Shown here: piece by piece, positions 8,801-18,200 of the stretch
Numbering within the stretch: the first letter of the stretch is position 1
How the letters are laid out: every line of letters begins with the position of its first letter
Source of the DNA: Anaerolineaceae bacterium
Lineage (GTDB): Bacteria; Chloroflexota; Anaerolineae; Anaerolineales; Anaerolineaceae
Reading direction: 5' to 3'
Length of the DNA: 42,878 bases
NCBI GenBank assembly: GCA_016936755.1
Contig: JAFGXF010000002.1
Span: 1-42,878 of the forward strand
The notes under the pieces: generated by a model
The model's input: the letters and a program-made list of their open reading frames with translations, nothing else
Told to the model about the DNA's origin: nothing
The model's database searches: none
Program-made: the position numbers and the translations under genes

Positions 8801-9109
8801 AAGCATCCAGGGAATCGCAGCCAGCAACATGGCGACATGACGTGTATCCCACAAAGACATCGCGTAAGTCTGGAGAAAACCCGCTCTTTCAAATGAAACA
8901 CCCGCCAGTGAATTAAAAAGGACCCCCAGGATCGCCAGAATGGAAATAAATATCCAGTTCACGTGGATATGCCTGCCAACCCGCCGGTGTTCGGAACGAA
9001 CCATCAATACAATGATGGTGCAAAATATGACTGCCCCGAAGACTGATACCGGATTATCAGGCCAGATAATGCCATATGGAGGAGCGTGGGGAATCAGGTG
9101 GATTTGCAT
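5840..9109 (-). CDS. Membrane sensor histidine kinase with LytS-like TM, Cache, HAMP, GAF and PAS domains
   Basis: This 1089-aa protein has several parts in order. Residues 1-240 hold about six membrane segments, with a stretch (GVPGLVVGFISGVTRA) like the 5TMR-LYT sensor domain. A TM helix at about 260 leads into an extracytoplasmic Cache-like region (280-515). Then come a TM helix near 525, HAMP (540-600), GAF-like (600-745) and PAS (about 755-865, TPDPVLVIDQ). HisKA carries SHDLRSPL, with the phospho-accepting His near 874. HATPase_c (975-1086) shows ENALKYAP, DNGNGIA and WGLSIVK. It should autophosphorylate in response to an external or membrane signal. No response regulator is adjacent. 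It follows plsC by 104 bp; a TATAAT at 9213-9218 on this strand may be its own -10 box, but no good -35 was found. Confidence 0.88.
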   Translation of the reverse strand: MQIHLIPHAPPYGIIWPDNPVSVFGAVIFCTIIVLMVRSEHRRVGRHIHVNWIFISILAILGVLFNSLAGVSFERAGFLQTYAMSLWDTRHVAMLLAAIPWMLAAGLFGGVPGLVVGFISGVTRAYLFDHSILIPLETALFAMVFAWLVKQPYRTAFFRALRHPIIASVIVGIGAVNIHVMGVLLVENGSLYVRLDQVFREFPYFMMITFAELLVAGIACEGFYKMAPADLLLPEYFIPSPGERNLQSRFALNIVPWIIVLFILASLVTWHNSENRVLKSQVNRAITECEKVDTSIQALLRSNTDALASLALDTRLFASEADTVEAALREMLNDRPLFDQLIVVDRDLKVVASHPVLDYQQGEPKGAEAEELTRTFQDGQLRLASLPALRDGRSAQISFIEAIQGDNANPVRVLIGRSDFTGNPQGQLLLASLDNAQNSGLLFELIDENGYLIFHPSAAQLMNRQYMTQPEDNGLYQTVSSDGLRQWTYYQRVPQTGWGASVVIPGWMIQKEVLQIAGTMLLLSFGILLLVCGVVWMSLGSISKSILRLTADAEKIAGGQLAVPVRPIKDSDEIGQLSHAFEKMRGALKSRMDELNRLVEVSQGVASSLAIQEAVIPILEAGLGDDASAARIIIEGITDVEQEQNTRFGTGPSSEAYAYLDDQISELTREHGQLIINNLQRGRVLSLPPEKSHPSALVAIPLQSDEEEHGTFWVAYDSPRDFSEEEIRFIKTLAGEAVLASTNARLYDSAALGRQRLEAVLAATPDPVLVIDQKAHLILMNPAARDLAGPQEGPLTGKQVREVFPQEELRKLLTAVGDDEISREIQYPDGRLFYATLSPVMLDGKQVGKACLLRDVTRFKEADGLKTEFVATVSHDLRSPLLTARGYASMLAMVGELNEQQKSYLQRILDGIDDMTHLVNNLLDPDRLKGGKTIRTQFVQIGSLVSTVIDSLREQAAQKKIMLEVNLGTHENKGIEADPVLLERALFNLVENALKYAPVNGSASLAVQADRTKVTFQVSDNGNGIAPLDLPHIFDRPPLEEGSLDSSRASWGLSIVKTIAEQHGGRVWVESQLGRGSNFYMEVPLNPGD

Positions 9110-9213
9110 GCGCTATCTCTGGCTGTCTGGTTTCCTGCCTGCTGGTAAATGTAATTCTATGAGAATCGCTGTTATGCAGCCTAATACCCATCAACTGCAT
9201 CTGTTCAGGATTA

Positions 9214-9945
9214 TTATAACGCGGGATTATTTAACTGGCGATTATGGTTTGTTCCTTCCCCGGCGCATTCACTTTTATAGTAACCCTGGTACTCCTCTGG
9301 CAGCAAATCGGCGATCCGGCACATGATAAAGTCAACTTTCATCTGGCGTACTTCCCTCGGGGATGCGGCATTTGCACCCAGCTCTGTGGGAAGGTCGAAT
9401 GCTTTACCAACGATCACCTTGACCTCAGGGCGCAATCCGCGTGAACCCTGCTGGTAATAATCATCCTTGGTACCCACGACCCCCACAGGCAATACCTGCA
9501 CACCGGTCGCTTCAATGAAATAAACCACGCCGGATTTTCCCTGTGCCATGCCACGCCCATGCGATCGTCCACCTTCCGGAGCCATCATCACCGGCCGTCC
9601 GCTGCGCAACGCTGCAAGCACCCTGGTGGCAGCCTCCCGGTCGACCTCGCCTCTTAGAATCGGGATCGCTCCGTAGGATTTAACCAGGATATTCTGCCCC
9701 GGGCGGCCCCAAATATCCTGTGCACCCAGCGCTTCTAGGGCTCCTGGCCAAATCGCCAGCAGTAACGGAGCGTCATAAAGGGATACATGGTTGAACACTA
9801 CCAGGTATGCGCCACTTGTGGGAATATTCTCTCGACCAATGAGTTCGATCGGTCCCAGCAATTTGAAAATCCAACGAAAAACAGGCCTGAAAATGAAACG
9901 CAAAACGGATTTGTACCAGGGCAAAATATAACGACCCGCTGTCAT
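9214..9945 (-). CDS. plsC: 1-acyl-sn-glycerol-3-phosphate acyltransferase (PlsC family)
   Basis: The 243-aa product carries the acyltransferase HX4D motif as NHVSLYD (H53, D58) and a later APEGGRS block at about 122-130 that helps bind the glycerol phosphate. It should transfer a fatty acyl group to lysophosphatidic acid to make phosphatidic acid at the inner face of the membrane. Its ATG overlaps the cmk stop (ATGA, 9942-9945), so the two are translationally coupled. A cmk-plsC pair is common in bacteria. Because broad acyltransferase families share this motif, the exact acyl acceptor is inferred. Confidence 0.88.
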   Translation of the reverse strand: MTAGRYILPWYKSVLRFIFRPVFRWIFKLLGPIELIGRENIPTSGAYLVVFNHVSLYDAPLLLAIWPGALEALGAQDIWGRPGQNILVKSYGAIPILRGEVDREAATRVLAALRSGRPVMMAPEGGRSHGRGMAQGKSGVVYFIEATGVQVLPVGVVGTKDDYYQQGSRGLRPEVKVIVGKAFDLPTELGANAASPREVRQMKVDFIMCRIADLLPEEYQGYYKSECAGEGTNHNRQLNNPAL

Positions 9946-10616
9946 CGGATCAATGCCTTAACCTGTTCAAATACCTGTTCGATTGAGAGATGGTCGGTGT
10001 TAATGATATGGGCGTCATCTGCCGGTTTCAACGGGGCAATTGACCGATGTGAGTCAATATCATCCCGCTTTCTCATCGACTCGGCGATCTTCTGATAATC
10101 CGGTGATTCCCCACTGGCGAGTAATTCCTGGTGGCGGCGGCGTGCACGTTCTTCCACGGAAGCCACCAAATAGAGCTTAAGATCCGCTTCAGGAAAAACA
10201 ACCGTGCCAATATCGCGGCCAACCATGACAACCTTCCCACGGGAACCGATCGCGCGTTGTTTTTCAGTCATGGCCTTGCGAACGCCGCCATATGCTGAAA
10301 CCGGCGATACATTGGCATCCACAGCAGCTGTACGAATCTCATCGGTGACATCGAGCCCATCCAGGGTCACATCGTATGTTCGTCCGGAACCCGGTGTGGG
10401 TGATTTCACATCGATGGTGATCCTATTTGCCAAACCTGTGATTTCAGCCTCGTTTTCGATATCGATACCAGCTCTTAGGGCAGCCAAAGTGACCGTACGG
10501 TACATAATGCCAGTGTCAAAGTACAAATAATCGAGCCAGTTGGCCAGATGAATGGCGAGTGTGGATTTCCCGGATGCTGCGGGTCCGTCAATGGCGATGA
10601 TGTTGGGTTCGGTCAT
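9942..10616 (-). CDS. cmk: (d)CMP kinase
   Basis: The 224-aa product begins with a P-loop, AIDGPAASGKST (residues 8-19), the signature of cytidylate kinase. It then has YFDTGIMYRTVTLAALRAG, VVMVGRDIGTVVFPEADLK and a C-terminal RDDIDSHRSIAPLKPADDA, all typical of bacterial Cmk. It phosphorylates CMP and dCMP to the diphosphates, supplying CTP for nucleic acids and CDP-lipid synthesis. Length matches the family. It lies 8 bp after the GT39-like gene and overlaps plsC at ATGA. Confidence 0.95.
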   Translation of the reverse strand: MTEPNIIAIDGPAASGKSTLAIHLANWLDYLYFDTGIMYRTVTLAALRAGIDIENEAEITGLANRITIDVKSPTPGSGRTYDVTLDGLDVTDEIRTAAVDANVSPVSAYGGVRKAMTEKQRAIGSRGKVVMVGRDIGTVVFPEADLKLYLVASVEERARRRHQELLASGESPDYQKIAESMRKRDDIDSHRSIAPLKPADDAHIINTDHLSIEQVFEQVKALIR

Positions 10617-10624
10617 GGTCTTTT

Positions 10625-12373
10625 CTATTGTATTATAGATTCACTGCCGGTTATAAACAGGTCCTGCCGGATCCATACATTCAAGTTTGTGGAGGTTTCA
10701 AACACCTTCCGGTGAAATATCCAGTCCAATAATCCTAAAGCATCCACAGAATTCCAATCAACGGTTTTATACCAGCTGATCGTTTCTCCACTATAGCCAC
10801 TGGATAATCCCAGTTGGTAAACAGCGTCGCTGATAATCACCGCCGGTGAATCAACAGGACCCAGTGCATTCACATACTTGGTGTTGTCATAGGGAATCAG
10901 CAGCCACTGTAAAGATGGTGCTTGAATATTTACCACCACGATGGAGAGACGCTCATCGCCAACAGTGTTCCATTGTGAGAACGAATCCAGATCCTCCAAG
11001 AGCAAGTCTGCGCCCGCGATGCGCATATTCGCCTGCCAGGGTTCCGGATTGGATCTGGCATTCAATCCGCCAGCTGATACGCTGAAAGAAATCATGCAAA
11101 CCAAGACTACCAGTCCCACGCCAATGAATACCCCCCTGACAGCCACATCGATCCCCCAGCCGTAAGCCACGAGGAAACTGATGATGATGATCACCACCAC
11201 TCCACCCAGGATCGCCAGTGAGCGCCCGACGTCCAAACCGCCAAAACTTCCCAGCACCCAGGTGATATTCAGAATAATGAAAACAATCAGGGCGATTACC
11301 AGGGCGGCATGCCCCAGGATTGGCAACATCACATCACGGGGGCCGATGGAAAAACGGCTGAGCAGCCAGGCAGCTAATATCCACATACATACAATGCTCC
11401 AGGCTGCGAAACCCATTTGGCGGCTGGTGTAGATGATCGCGAGAGTGGTGAATATCAGGAAAGCAATCAATACCGTTCTGCGGGATGCATCTCCGTGTAT
11501 CCAACCGCTGATGCCCTCACAAACACCCAGCAGCAATGGGATGGTTTGATAGATAAACAGGGCTACCACTAATTGCCGCAGGGATACACCATTCCCGGTG
11601 AACCAGCCTCTGACATATTCCACCAACCCGGATGCAGCCGCACTTAATCCAGAGGGCAGGAGCATGAACAGGCTGCCTCCCAACAGGATCGTGCCAAGGA
11701 CAACCAACCAGAAATTTCTGTCCATGGCTGCCAACCAGGAAAAACGTGATCCGGCGGGTGCTTGAGAAGGTGAGCCCGGATCAGACCGCTTGTTGGAAAG
11801 GAACAGGGTATCGATCAAGATGATCAACACCACACCGATCATCCCGAACCAAAAAGCAGATCCTGACAACACAGCCAGCCCGATGAACAGACCAGCAAGA
11901 GTGCTGCGTTTTTTCCAGGTACAACAGACACCCGCAATCGTAAGAAACAAGGCTGGCATAACCGAACCAGCCTGGCGCGAAAGGGATACAAGTGCCGGAT
12001 CGATGGCCAACCCAAATGCCAGGATGATCGCAGGCATCCTTCCCAATTCATCACGCATTGTCAGGGGCAGGATCACCAGCAGGCAACCTGCCAGAGCCGG
12101 GATCAGTCGGGAAAGGAAAACGGTGCTCCCAAAAAGAGAGAAAAAGGCGGCAGTCAACAATGTATACAGTGGTTGACTGCCCTGCACTTGTGAGCCGCCC
12201 AGAATCGCATGGGCTTTCAGTGCTTCTCCAGCCTCGATATCAGAGAGCGGCAAATTGCCAAGATGGATGAATCGCAGTGCAACTGCGAGGATGACAGCAG
12301 TGAGCAGCAGCCATGTTTCCGTGCGATGGTTTCCATGCCCCCTGTTTTGGGTTATGGGATGCGGATTAATCAT
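10625..12373 (-). CDS. GT39/ArnT-like polytopic membrane glycosyltransferase
   Basis: The ATG at 12373 is preferred because GGAGGT lies 8 nt upstream and it overlaps the DUF2298 stop by 8 nt; an in-frame start at 12448 would overlap by 83 nt. The product is 582 aa with about a dozen membrane segments. The first periplasmic loop (LRFIHLGNLPLSDIEAGEA) and the following LSRLIPALAGCLL resemble the PMT_2/GT39 group, where an acidic residue in this loop is catalytic and the sugar comes from a polyprenyl-phosphate donor. The C-terminal 130 residues look extracytoplasmic. It pairs with the DUF2298 gene just upstream, the same two modules that are fused in the 1760-aa protein. Confidence 0.75.
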   Translation of the reverse strand: MINPHPITQNRGHGNHRTETWLLLTAVILAVALRFIHLGNLPLSDIEAGEALKAHAILGGSQVQGSQPLYTLLTAAFFSLFGSTVFLSRLIPALAGCLLVILPLTMRDELGRMPAIILAFGLAIDPALVSLSRQAGSVMPALFLTIAGVCCTWKKRSTLAGLFIGLAVLSGSAFWFGMIGVVLIILIDTLFLSNKRSDPGSPSQAPAGSRFSWLAAMDRNFWLVVLGTILLGGSLFMLLPSGLSAAASGLVEYVRGWFTGNGVSLRQLVVALFIYQTIPLLLGVCEGISGWIHGDASRRTVLIAFLIFTTLAIIYTSRQMGFAAWSIVCMWILAAWLLSRFSIGPRDVMLPILGHAALVIALIVFIILNITWVLGSFGGLDVGRSLAILGGVVVIIIISFLVAYGWGIDVAVRGVFIGVGLVVLVCMISFSVSAGGLNARSNPEPWQANMRIAGADLLLEDLDSFSQWNTVGDERLSIVVVNIQAPSLQWLLIPYDNTKYVNALGPVDSPAVIISDAVYQLGLSSGYSGETISWYKTVDWNSVDALGLLDWIFHRKVFETSTNLNVWIRQDLFITGSESIIQ

Positions 12374-14858
12374 ACGGTACCACCTCCAGTATGATGACTG
12401 AGCCTTGATCGAAGACCACTGGCAGATGTTGTATGAATTTACCGTCATTCACGTGATATGTCGCCCTTTCGAGATTACCAATAAAGATATAGCGGATCGC
12501 ATATTGCCGAATGATAGATTCAGCAGTTGACCAATCATTGGTGGAGTAAAGCTTTTCAATATCATATGCACGCGTGCCCATTTCCTCATCACCGCCGCGC
12601 CATTGGCCTTCATGGCCCGGCCAACCCAACACAGTGGGATATCCTGTTAAAGTGGACACGCGGGCATAACCAGTATAACTGCCACCGATCGCTTCAGCCA
12701 GTATGCCGGGGGGTTTGGTACTTAACCATGCGACTGCCTTTGCTTCGTCCGGATACATATCACTGAAATATCGGTTACCATCCAAAGTCCGCGATTCCAT
12801 CTTACCAAAATGATTTGATTTAATTTCCAACATCACCGGTGCATATACCAGCGATGCAATCAGAATGATCATTAATCCGGTCTTGACACTCACCCCCAGC
12901 CACCCCCGACTTTGTTGAAAAACCCTGATCAGTGCATAAGCCCCACTGATACTGAGTAATATCCAAGCATGATAATAGAATTTAAATATGGTGTTCATGC
13001 GCCATCCGAACAGGTCGCGCAGATAAAAGAATTCAGGGATACTCAACAGGAGAATGCCCACTGCCATGACGATCAGGATGAACTCAGGTGGTTGTCTGGC
13101 CTTGTCAGGTCTCGAAGGAAAAGACATATCACCTGCTGATATTTTGGATTCCTTGCGCCGCAGAAGGTAATGAATTCCAGTCGTAATCAGCAACAATGTC
13201 AGCCATGTACCGGGTGCCATCATCCGCCGCTGGATCGTTGCCAGCATAACCGATAAAAATGAATGACCGTGGGAGTTGAACAGGGCTTCCAGCCATGGCC
13301 GGGCAGCCGGGATCATCCAGCCGAACCAACCTGCCACAATCATCAGGATGAAAGCCGCCAAAAACAACCCACAAGAAAATAACAGCGATTGCCCAAAACG
13401 CCTGGTCGACTTCGAAGTTCGGATTTCCATGAAAAGGAATACCATGATTGGCGCCAACAGGGATCCAAACATCACTCCAAAATGAGCACCCCGCGTGAAA
13501 AACAAAAGACTGGGAATCAAACCACCCGCCTGGCTGGAAAAGCTGAGGTAGTAAGGCAGGTACATCACAAACCCGGCAAGCAGAATCGTAATAAACAACA
13601 GCGCACTATCCAAAAACAGGCTCACGCGCGATTTGTGCGACGATACTCCCTTCAAAAGGTATACCCCACTGAATAGAAGCACTGAGAAAGGAAAATCCCA
13701 GATGTTGAGAAATCCCAACCCCCCCAGGCAGAGACCGGTGAATAACAACTCATCCCAGGTGAGGGGAAAGCGAATTCCCCATACAGAAAGACCTGTTTTT
13801 GCCTTGCCATGGAACAGGTTCAGGGCGATCATGATACCCAGCAGGACAAATGGCGTCGCCAACAAATGCGGGTGTAGATCAGCCAGTAAAAACGTAAAAT
13901 TGGGGAACTCATCGATGATCTCCCGCGATGCATTCAACAGGTCGTAATCCTGTAACACCCGTGATGCCCGCCACCACGGAAGATACCGGGTTGGGAACCA
14001 ACTGAATGGCTCAGCCGGTGGACTGGAGAGATCCAGGATATCCAGCCACTTCCAGAATGAGGATACCAGTGAGCCGTCTGGTAATCTTTTCCAGAACAGA
14101 CTGCGCGCATGCAGGATTTCAAGAACGCCTTCCAGGTTCGCCATGATCAGCAGGAACAATGGGCCTGACAAAGGCAATGAAAGGTCACCCCGCAATGAAC
14201 GATCTCTCCTGCGTTTACCCAAAGAGAGCAGGTTATAGATGATGCCATATGCGCCCACCGCTGAGAGCCCAAACCAGAGTGCAATTGCCAGGTTGAATCC
14301 AATACCCGACAACACACCGCTTAACCGGATGAGCATCGCCACCATTACATAGCCGAAATAATAATATGATATGGCATAACCTGATAGCCAGGGGTCATGA
14401 GGTGGGATTCCCGGGGATGCCAGGATCGAATTGATAAAAGCCAGTTCCATCGGCTTTTCTGTTCCAACTATCTCGGGGTTGGCCGAGCGGATGAAGGCCC
14501 ATAAAGCGAATGCACACAGAAAAACCAGCTCTGTGGCAATGATCATTTTTTTGTTTGCAGCCATCCAGGTGACAATGCCTTGCAGACCCTGCTTGCGAAG
14601 GATCAAGCCACTGAAAAGACAAATGACGATCAGTGCGAAAACCTGCCCGCCAATGTTGTTTTGAACGATCCCCAGTGATGCCAGAAACCAGAAAATAAAG
14701 CCCCATAACAACAAACCGATTCCACGAATAAATGCGTATCCTCTGTCACGAAGATTGACGAAATACCGGTAAACGATCGGTAATGTGAGCAGGCCGACAA
14801 CTGTAATGATCAGGTACCAGGAGAGGAATGACAACAGATCGCGCATATGGGTTGCCAA
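12366..14858 (-). CDS. DUF2298 (Chlor_Arch_YYY) polytopic membrane protein
   Basis: The protein has 830 residues and many membrane spans. Characteristic points are WYLIITVVGLLTLPIVYR at the N-terminus, PHDPWLSGYAISYYYFGYV, FPNFTFLLADLHPHLLATP, and a C-terminal soluble part with TVLGWPGHEGQWRGG. All have direct counterparts in the C-terminal half of the 1760-aa fusion (SYFNAVLKS..., FPPYDPWLSGGYINYYYYG, FTFLYADLHAHLIALP, GVVGWNWHQRQQR). The family is known from Chloroflexota and archaea and is probably a GT-C-type glycosyltransferase; its substrate is unknown. The TTG start at 14858 has GGAG 9 nt upstream, inside the end of the DUF952 gene; ATG 14846 is the alternative. Confidence 0.82.
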   Translation of the reverse strand: MATHMRDLLSFLSWYLIITVVGLLTLPIVYRYFVNLRDRGYAFIRGIGLLLWGFIFWFLASLGIVQNNIGGQVFALIVICLFSGLILRKQGLQGIVTWMAANKKMIIATELVFLCAFALWAFIRSANPEIVGTEKPMELAFINSILASPGIPPHDPWLSGYAISYYYFGYVMVAMLIRLSGVLSGIGFNLAIALWFGLSAVGAYGIIYNLLSLGKRRRDRSLRGDLSLPLSGPLFLLIMANLEGVLEILHARSLFWKRLPDGSLVSSFWKWLDILDLSSPPAEPFSWFPTRYLPWWRASRVLQDYDLLNASREIIDEFPNFTFLLADLHPHLLATPFVLLGIMIALNLFHGKAKTGLSVWGIRFPLTWDELLFTGLCLGGLGFLNIWDFPFSVLLFSGVYLLKGVSSHKSRVSLFLDSALLFITILLAGFVMYLPYYLSFSSQAGGLIPSLLFFTRGAHFGVMFGSLLAPIMVFLFMEIRTSKSTRRFGQSLLFSCGLFLAAFILMIVAGWFGWMIPAARPWLEALFNSHGHSFLSVMLATIQRRMMAPGTWLTLLLITTGIHYLLRRKESKISAGDMSFPSRPDKARQPPEFILIVMAVGILLLSIPEFFYLRDLFGWRMNTIFKFYYHAWILLSISGAYALIRVFQQSRGWLGVSVKTGLMIILIASLVYAPVMLEIKSNHFGKMESRTLDGNRYFSDMYPDEAKAVAWLSTKPPGILAEAIGGSYTGYARVSTLTGYPTVLGWPGHEGQWRGGDEEMGTRAYDIEKLYSTNDWSTAESIIRQYAIRYIFIGNLERATYHVNDGKFIQHLPVVFDQGSVIILEVVPYD

Positions 14859-15206
14859 CTATTCCAACTCCATTGGAAAATTGAAAGTGCCATCGGTTTG
14901 CGGTTCAAATGGCACAATATGCATGACTGCATCCAGGTTGATGCTGCCATAAACATGAGGGAACAATTCTTCTTCAGTGGAAGGTTCGTTTATCCAACGG
15001 CTGGTGAGTTTGTGCGGATCGATCTCCAACAGGACCAATCCGTGAATTCCGGCATAATAGCGCCTGGCGGTATCGCATACCTGATGACGGAAAGAGCAAT
15101 GGATGAATCCTTCCTGGTCAAGCGAAGGTGCAGTGTAGCTGCCGATCTCTTCGGCTTTCAACCAGTCATCGTTTTTAGTGATGTGATAGATATACATTGT
15201 GTTCAC
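14859..15206 (-). CDS. DUF952 family protein
   Basis: The 115-aa product shows the DUF952 pattern: YHITKNDDWLKAEEIGSY near the start, EGFIHCSFRHQV in the middle, and RWINEPSTEEELFPHVYGSIN with AVMHIVPF near the end. The family is small, cytosolic and of unproven function; structure-based work has linked it to an ADP-ribosyltransferase-like fold, but no activity is assumed here. The start is GTG at 15206 with AGG 6 nt upstream; ATG 15197 is possible. It sits between the fusion gene (17 bp gap) and the DUF2298 gene (stop directly next to its TTG start), so it is carried inside the glycan operon. Confidence 0.88.
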   Translation of the reverse strand: MNTMYIYHITKNDDWLKAEEIGSYTAPSLDQEGFIHCSFRHQVCDTARRYYAGIHGLVLLEIDPHKLTSRWINEPSTEEELFPHVYGSINLDAVMHIVPFEPQTDGTFNFPMELE

Positions 15207-15223
15207 ATTGTGCCTATGCGCAG

Positions 15224-18200
15224 TTAGTTTCGGTTAACTTCATAGATCACAGTCAAACCATCATTATAGACTTCCTGCCATAAATTGCCATTCCATCGAC
15301 TGAATTTATCCAGTCCAGTACCGGGATAATAGGCATGCTCCAATTGCCCCACGATAATATAGGACACTTCATATTTATCCAAAAAGTCTTCAGAGATTGC
15401 CTTGCTGTCGGTGGTGTAGAACCCGGTAATATCCGCGATCCGCTCGGTGACAGTCGTTTCAGGTCGCACAGCCCGTTGCTGGCGTTGATGCCAATTCCAG
15501 CCAACCACCCCGGGCAGACCGGTATAGATCGTAAAGCGCGAACCCCAGCGATACTCAGGTGTGTTACCTTCAACAATAACCGGTGAACCAGATACATGAT
15601 CCTGCATCCACTGGATGGCTTTGTAATCGGATTCCAAATCCATCACAACACCCATATCATCATAATACGCATATTGCATGAACGCCATGCCATCCAGGGA
15701 TATGGGTGTCGCTGGCGCCATCCGATCGGTCACCTTATCTTTTGTTGCGGTCAATGGGAAGAGTGTTGCAACCGCAACCAGGAGGATGACCGTTATCTGC
15801 CAGAAGGTTTGCCAGGCCCTGTTCCAGCGACGCAGTGCCCTCAGGGTCCAGGCCAAAGCTGCAGCGGAGGAGACCGCAAACAGTGACCAGGCTTGCAGAT
15901 AAAATTTAAATACCGTATTCATCCTGCCAATATCATCCTTTAGCACGATCAATTCCACTGCCAGCGACAAGGCCAAAGCGCTGCCGGTCAGGAACATCAC
16001 AATCCGCTTGGCATCTGATAAATTGCCAACAAAAAGCAGAAAAACGATCCAGACACCCAACAGAAGCACCAGCCATCCGATCTCCAGGTTGAACAGGAAT
16101 GTCAGCGCGATCAAGGCTGACAGGACGATTGCTCCGGCCATGAATAACCAGCCCGCATGTCTGCGCCATTCAGATACCTTACGCAGCGGTGTCGTATCCA
16201 TCCAGTGATATGTCTCCCAAGCCAGCCAGGATACGATCACAAACAGGAATAATCCCCAATGTGTGAGATAAGACCAGATCGGGGTCGTCTCCCCTTGCCA
16301 TGGATTGCTGCCGACCAGGCGTGTAAACCATTGGCTGAAGGGTTGGTACAGCAGTTGCGCGGCCAGGATCAGTGTCCCCACCAGTATCACCGCCAGGATC
16401 AGCCTGGCTGTCAGATGATGCCGGTCCTGACCATCCTTCCCCCGCGGCCAGCCATACTGGATGGTTGTGTAAAGCAGGGCGATCGCTGTCAGCACAAGAT
16501 AGGTCGGGTAATCCCAGGTGTTGGTCGGCCGCAATGAACCGATCGCCACAGCTCCAACAGATAAACTCAGCACCAGACTTGCGGTATAGTGGCGGCCATC
16601 GGAATCACCATACTTCGATTTTCCCAACACGGTCGATACCACCCAGGCGAGAACCAGCAAGGTCACCGGTAATGCGATCAAGTGTGCATGCAAATCAGCA
16701 TACAGGAATGTAAAAGCCGGGAACTCAGTAATCGGACCATCCCCAATCGCCCGGCTGGGTATCCAATACCAATCACCCGGGTAGAACGGCAGAAATGGCT
16801 CTTTAAAATAAGCCATTAATCCTTTGAATGTCCATCCGATTCGTTGCAGCAAACTGGCCTGTATGATACTTCCACCTGGGGCAACCAATCTTTGGAGACC
16901 ATGCCAGATCATGCGCAAGGTGGCCAGATTGCCAAATACCGCAGTCCCTAAAACAGCCGAGATGCCGCCCAGGCCTGGCAGCCATTTTAGCAAACTTGCG
17001 TTTCCACGTCCTGATGTCTGGCTCGCAGAGACCAGATTCCAGCCAAGCGAATATGCGCCCAAACCCAACAGACTGAAAAGTGTGGGAAGGATCAGGTTGT
17101 ATGCAAAGGATGGGATCAAACCCAGCCATTTAACCGGTGTACCAATGATCACAAAACCATAGTAATAGTAATTAATATATCCGCCGGATAACCAGGGGTC
17201 ATAAGGTGGAAAGCTGGTGGATTTCAATACGGCATTGAAGTAGGAGAAATCCATCGGCTTTTCGCCACCTTTTGAAGGATGCCACAGGTCGGGGTTTCCC
17301 ATGCGTACCGCCAGGAATATCAGGAACAATACCAGACAGACCAACTCGACTGTCAGATAATACTTCCAGTTGACTTTCAATTCAGCCCACAGGCTTTTCC
17401 GTTGGACATATCCAAAGATAACCCCCAACAATGCGATACCTGCCAACACCAGGCTGATCAGAGTCTTACCATATTCAGCTCCCAGTGAAGCGGCCAACCA
17501 CACGGGAAGTGCCAACAGCAGCAGACCGGTCATGCGGCTGAGTGGGTAGCCTCGATCCGGTAATCCGGGAAAAGCCAGCCGGACGATTGGATAACAAAAC
17601 CATCCCAACAGGGTGATCATCAGGTACCAGGCCACAATGCCAGCCAGAGGGGAGCGATTAATGAGACTCGTGCGCGAGAAGAGATCTGACCAGGTGCCCC
17701 CTTCGCGTTGTGCTGCCAGCCGTTCTTCCGACAGCATCAACGTATTTTCGGATATGATCTTGCCGGCATCCTTCGGAATCAGGTGAATGATATTGCTGAT
17801 ATCAACTGCACTGAGAATATCGTATACCCGTTGTGGGTCATAATTCATCGTTTTCCGGAAGATCAACACCTTGGGATGATCATAGACCGTGAAGGCTTCT
17901 TCTGCGAACTGGTCATTGAACTGCAATACGCCCAGGTTCGGATATGATGTAAAGGTTTTTACCAGTTCAAAACCGAATTGTCCGCTGAACATGCCCGGTT
18001 CTGCCACGTTGTAACACCAAACAATTTCCCGATCATCAGGGCAGCCGAGTAAGTTACGGTAGTAAGCACTGGTGAGTGGGTAGCGTTCAGGAACGCGCGT
18101 GGTGGTGCCCCATTGTCGGTTGGAACTGATAAAAATGGTGTCAGCCTGGTCGAGGGTGGACAGGAAATTATCCAATTTTACGGGGGTGTCATCCCAATAA

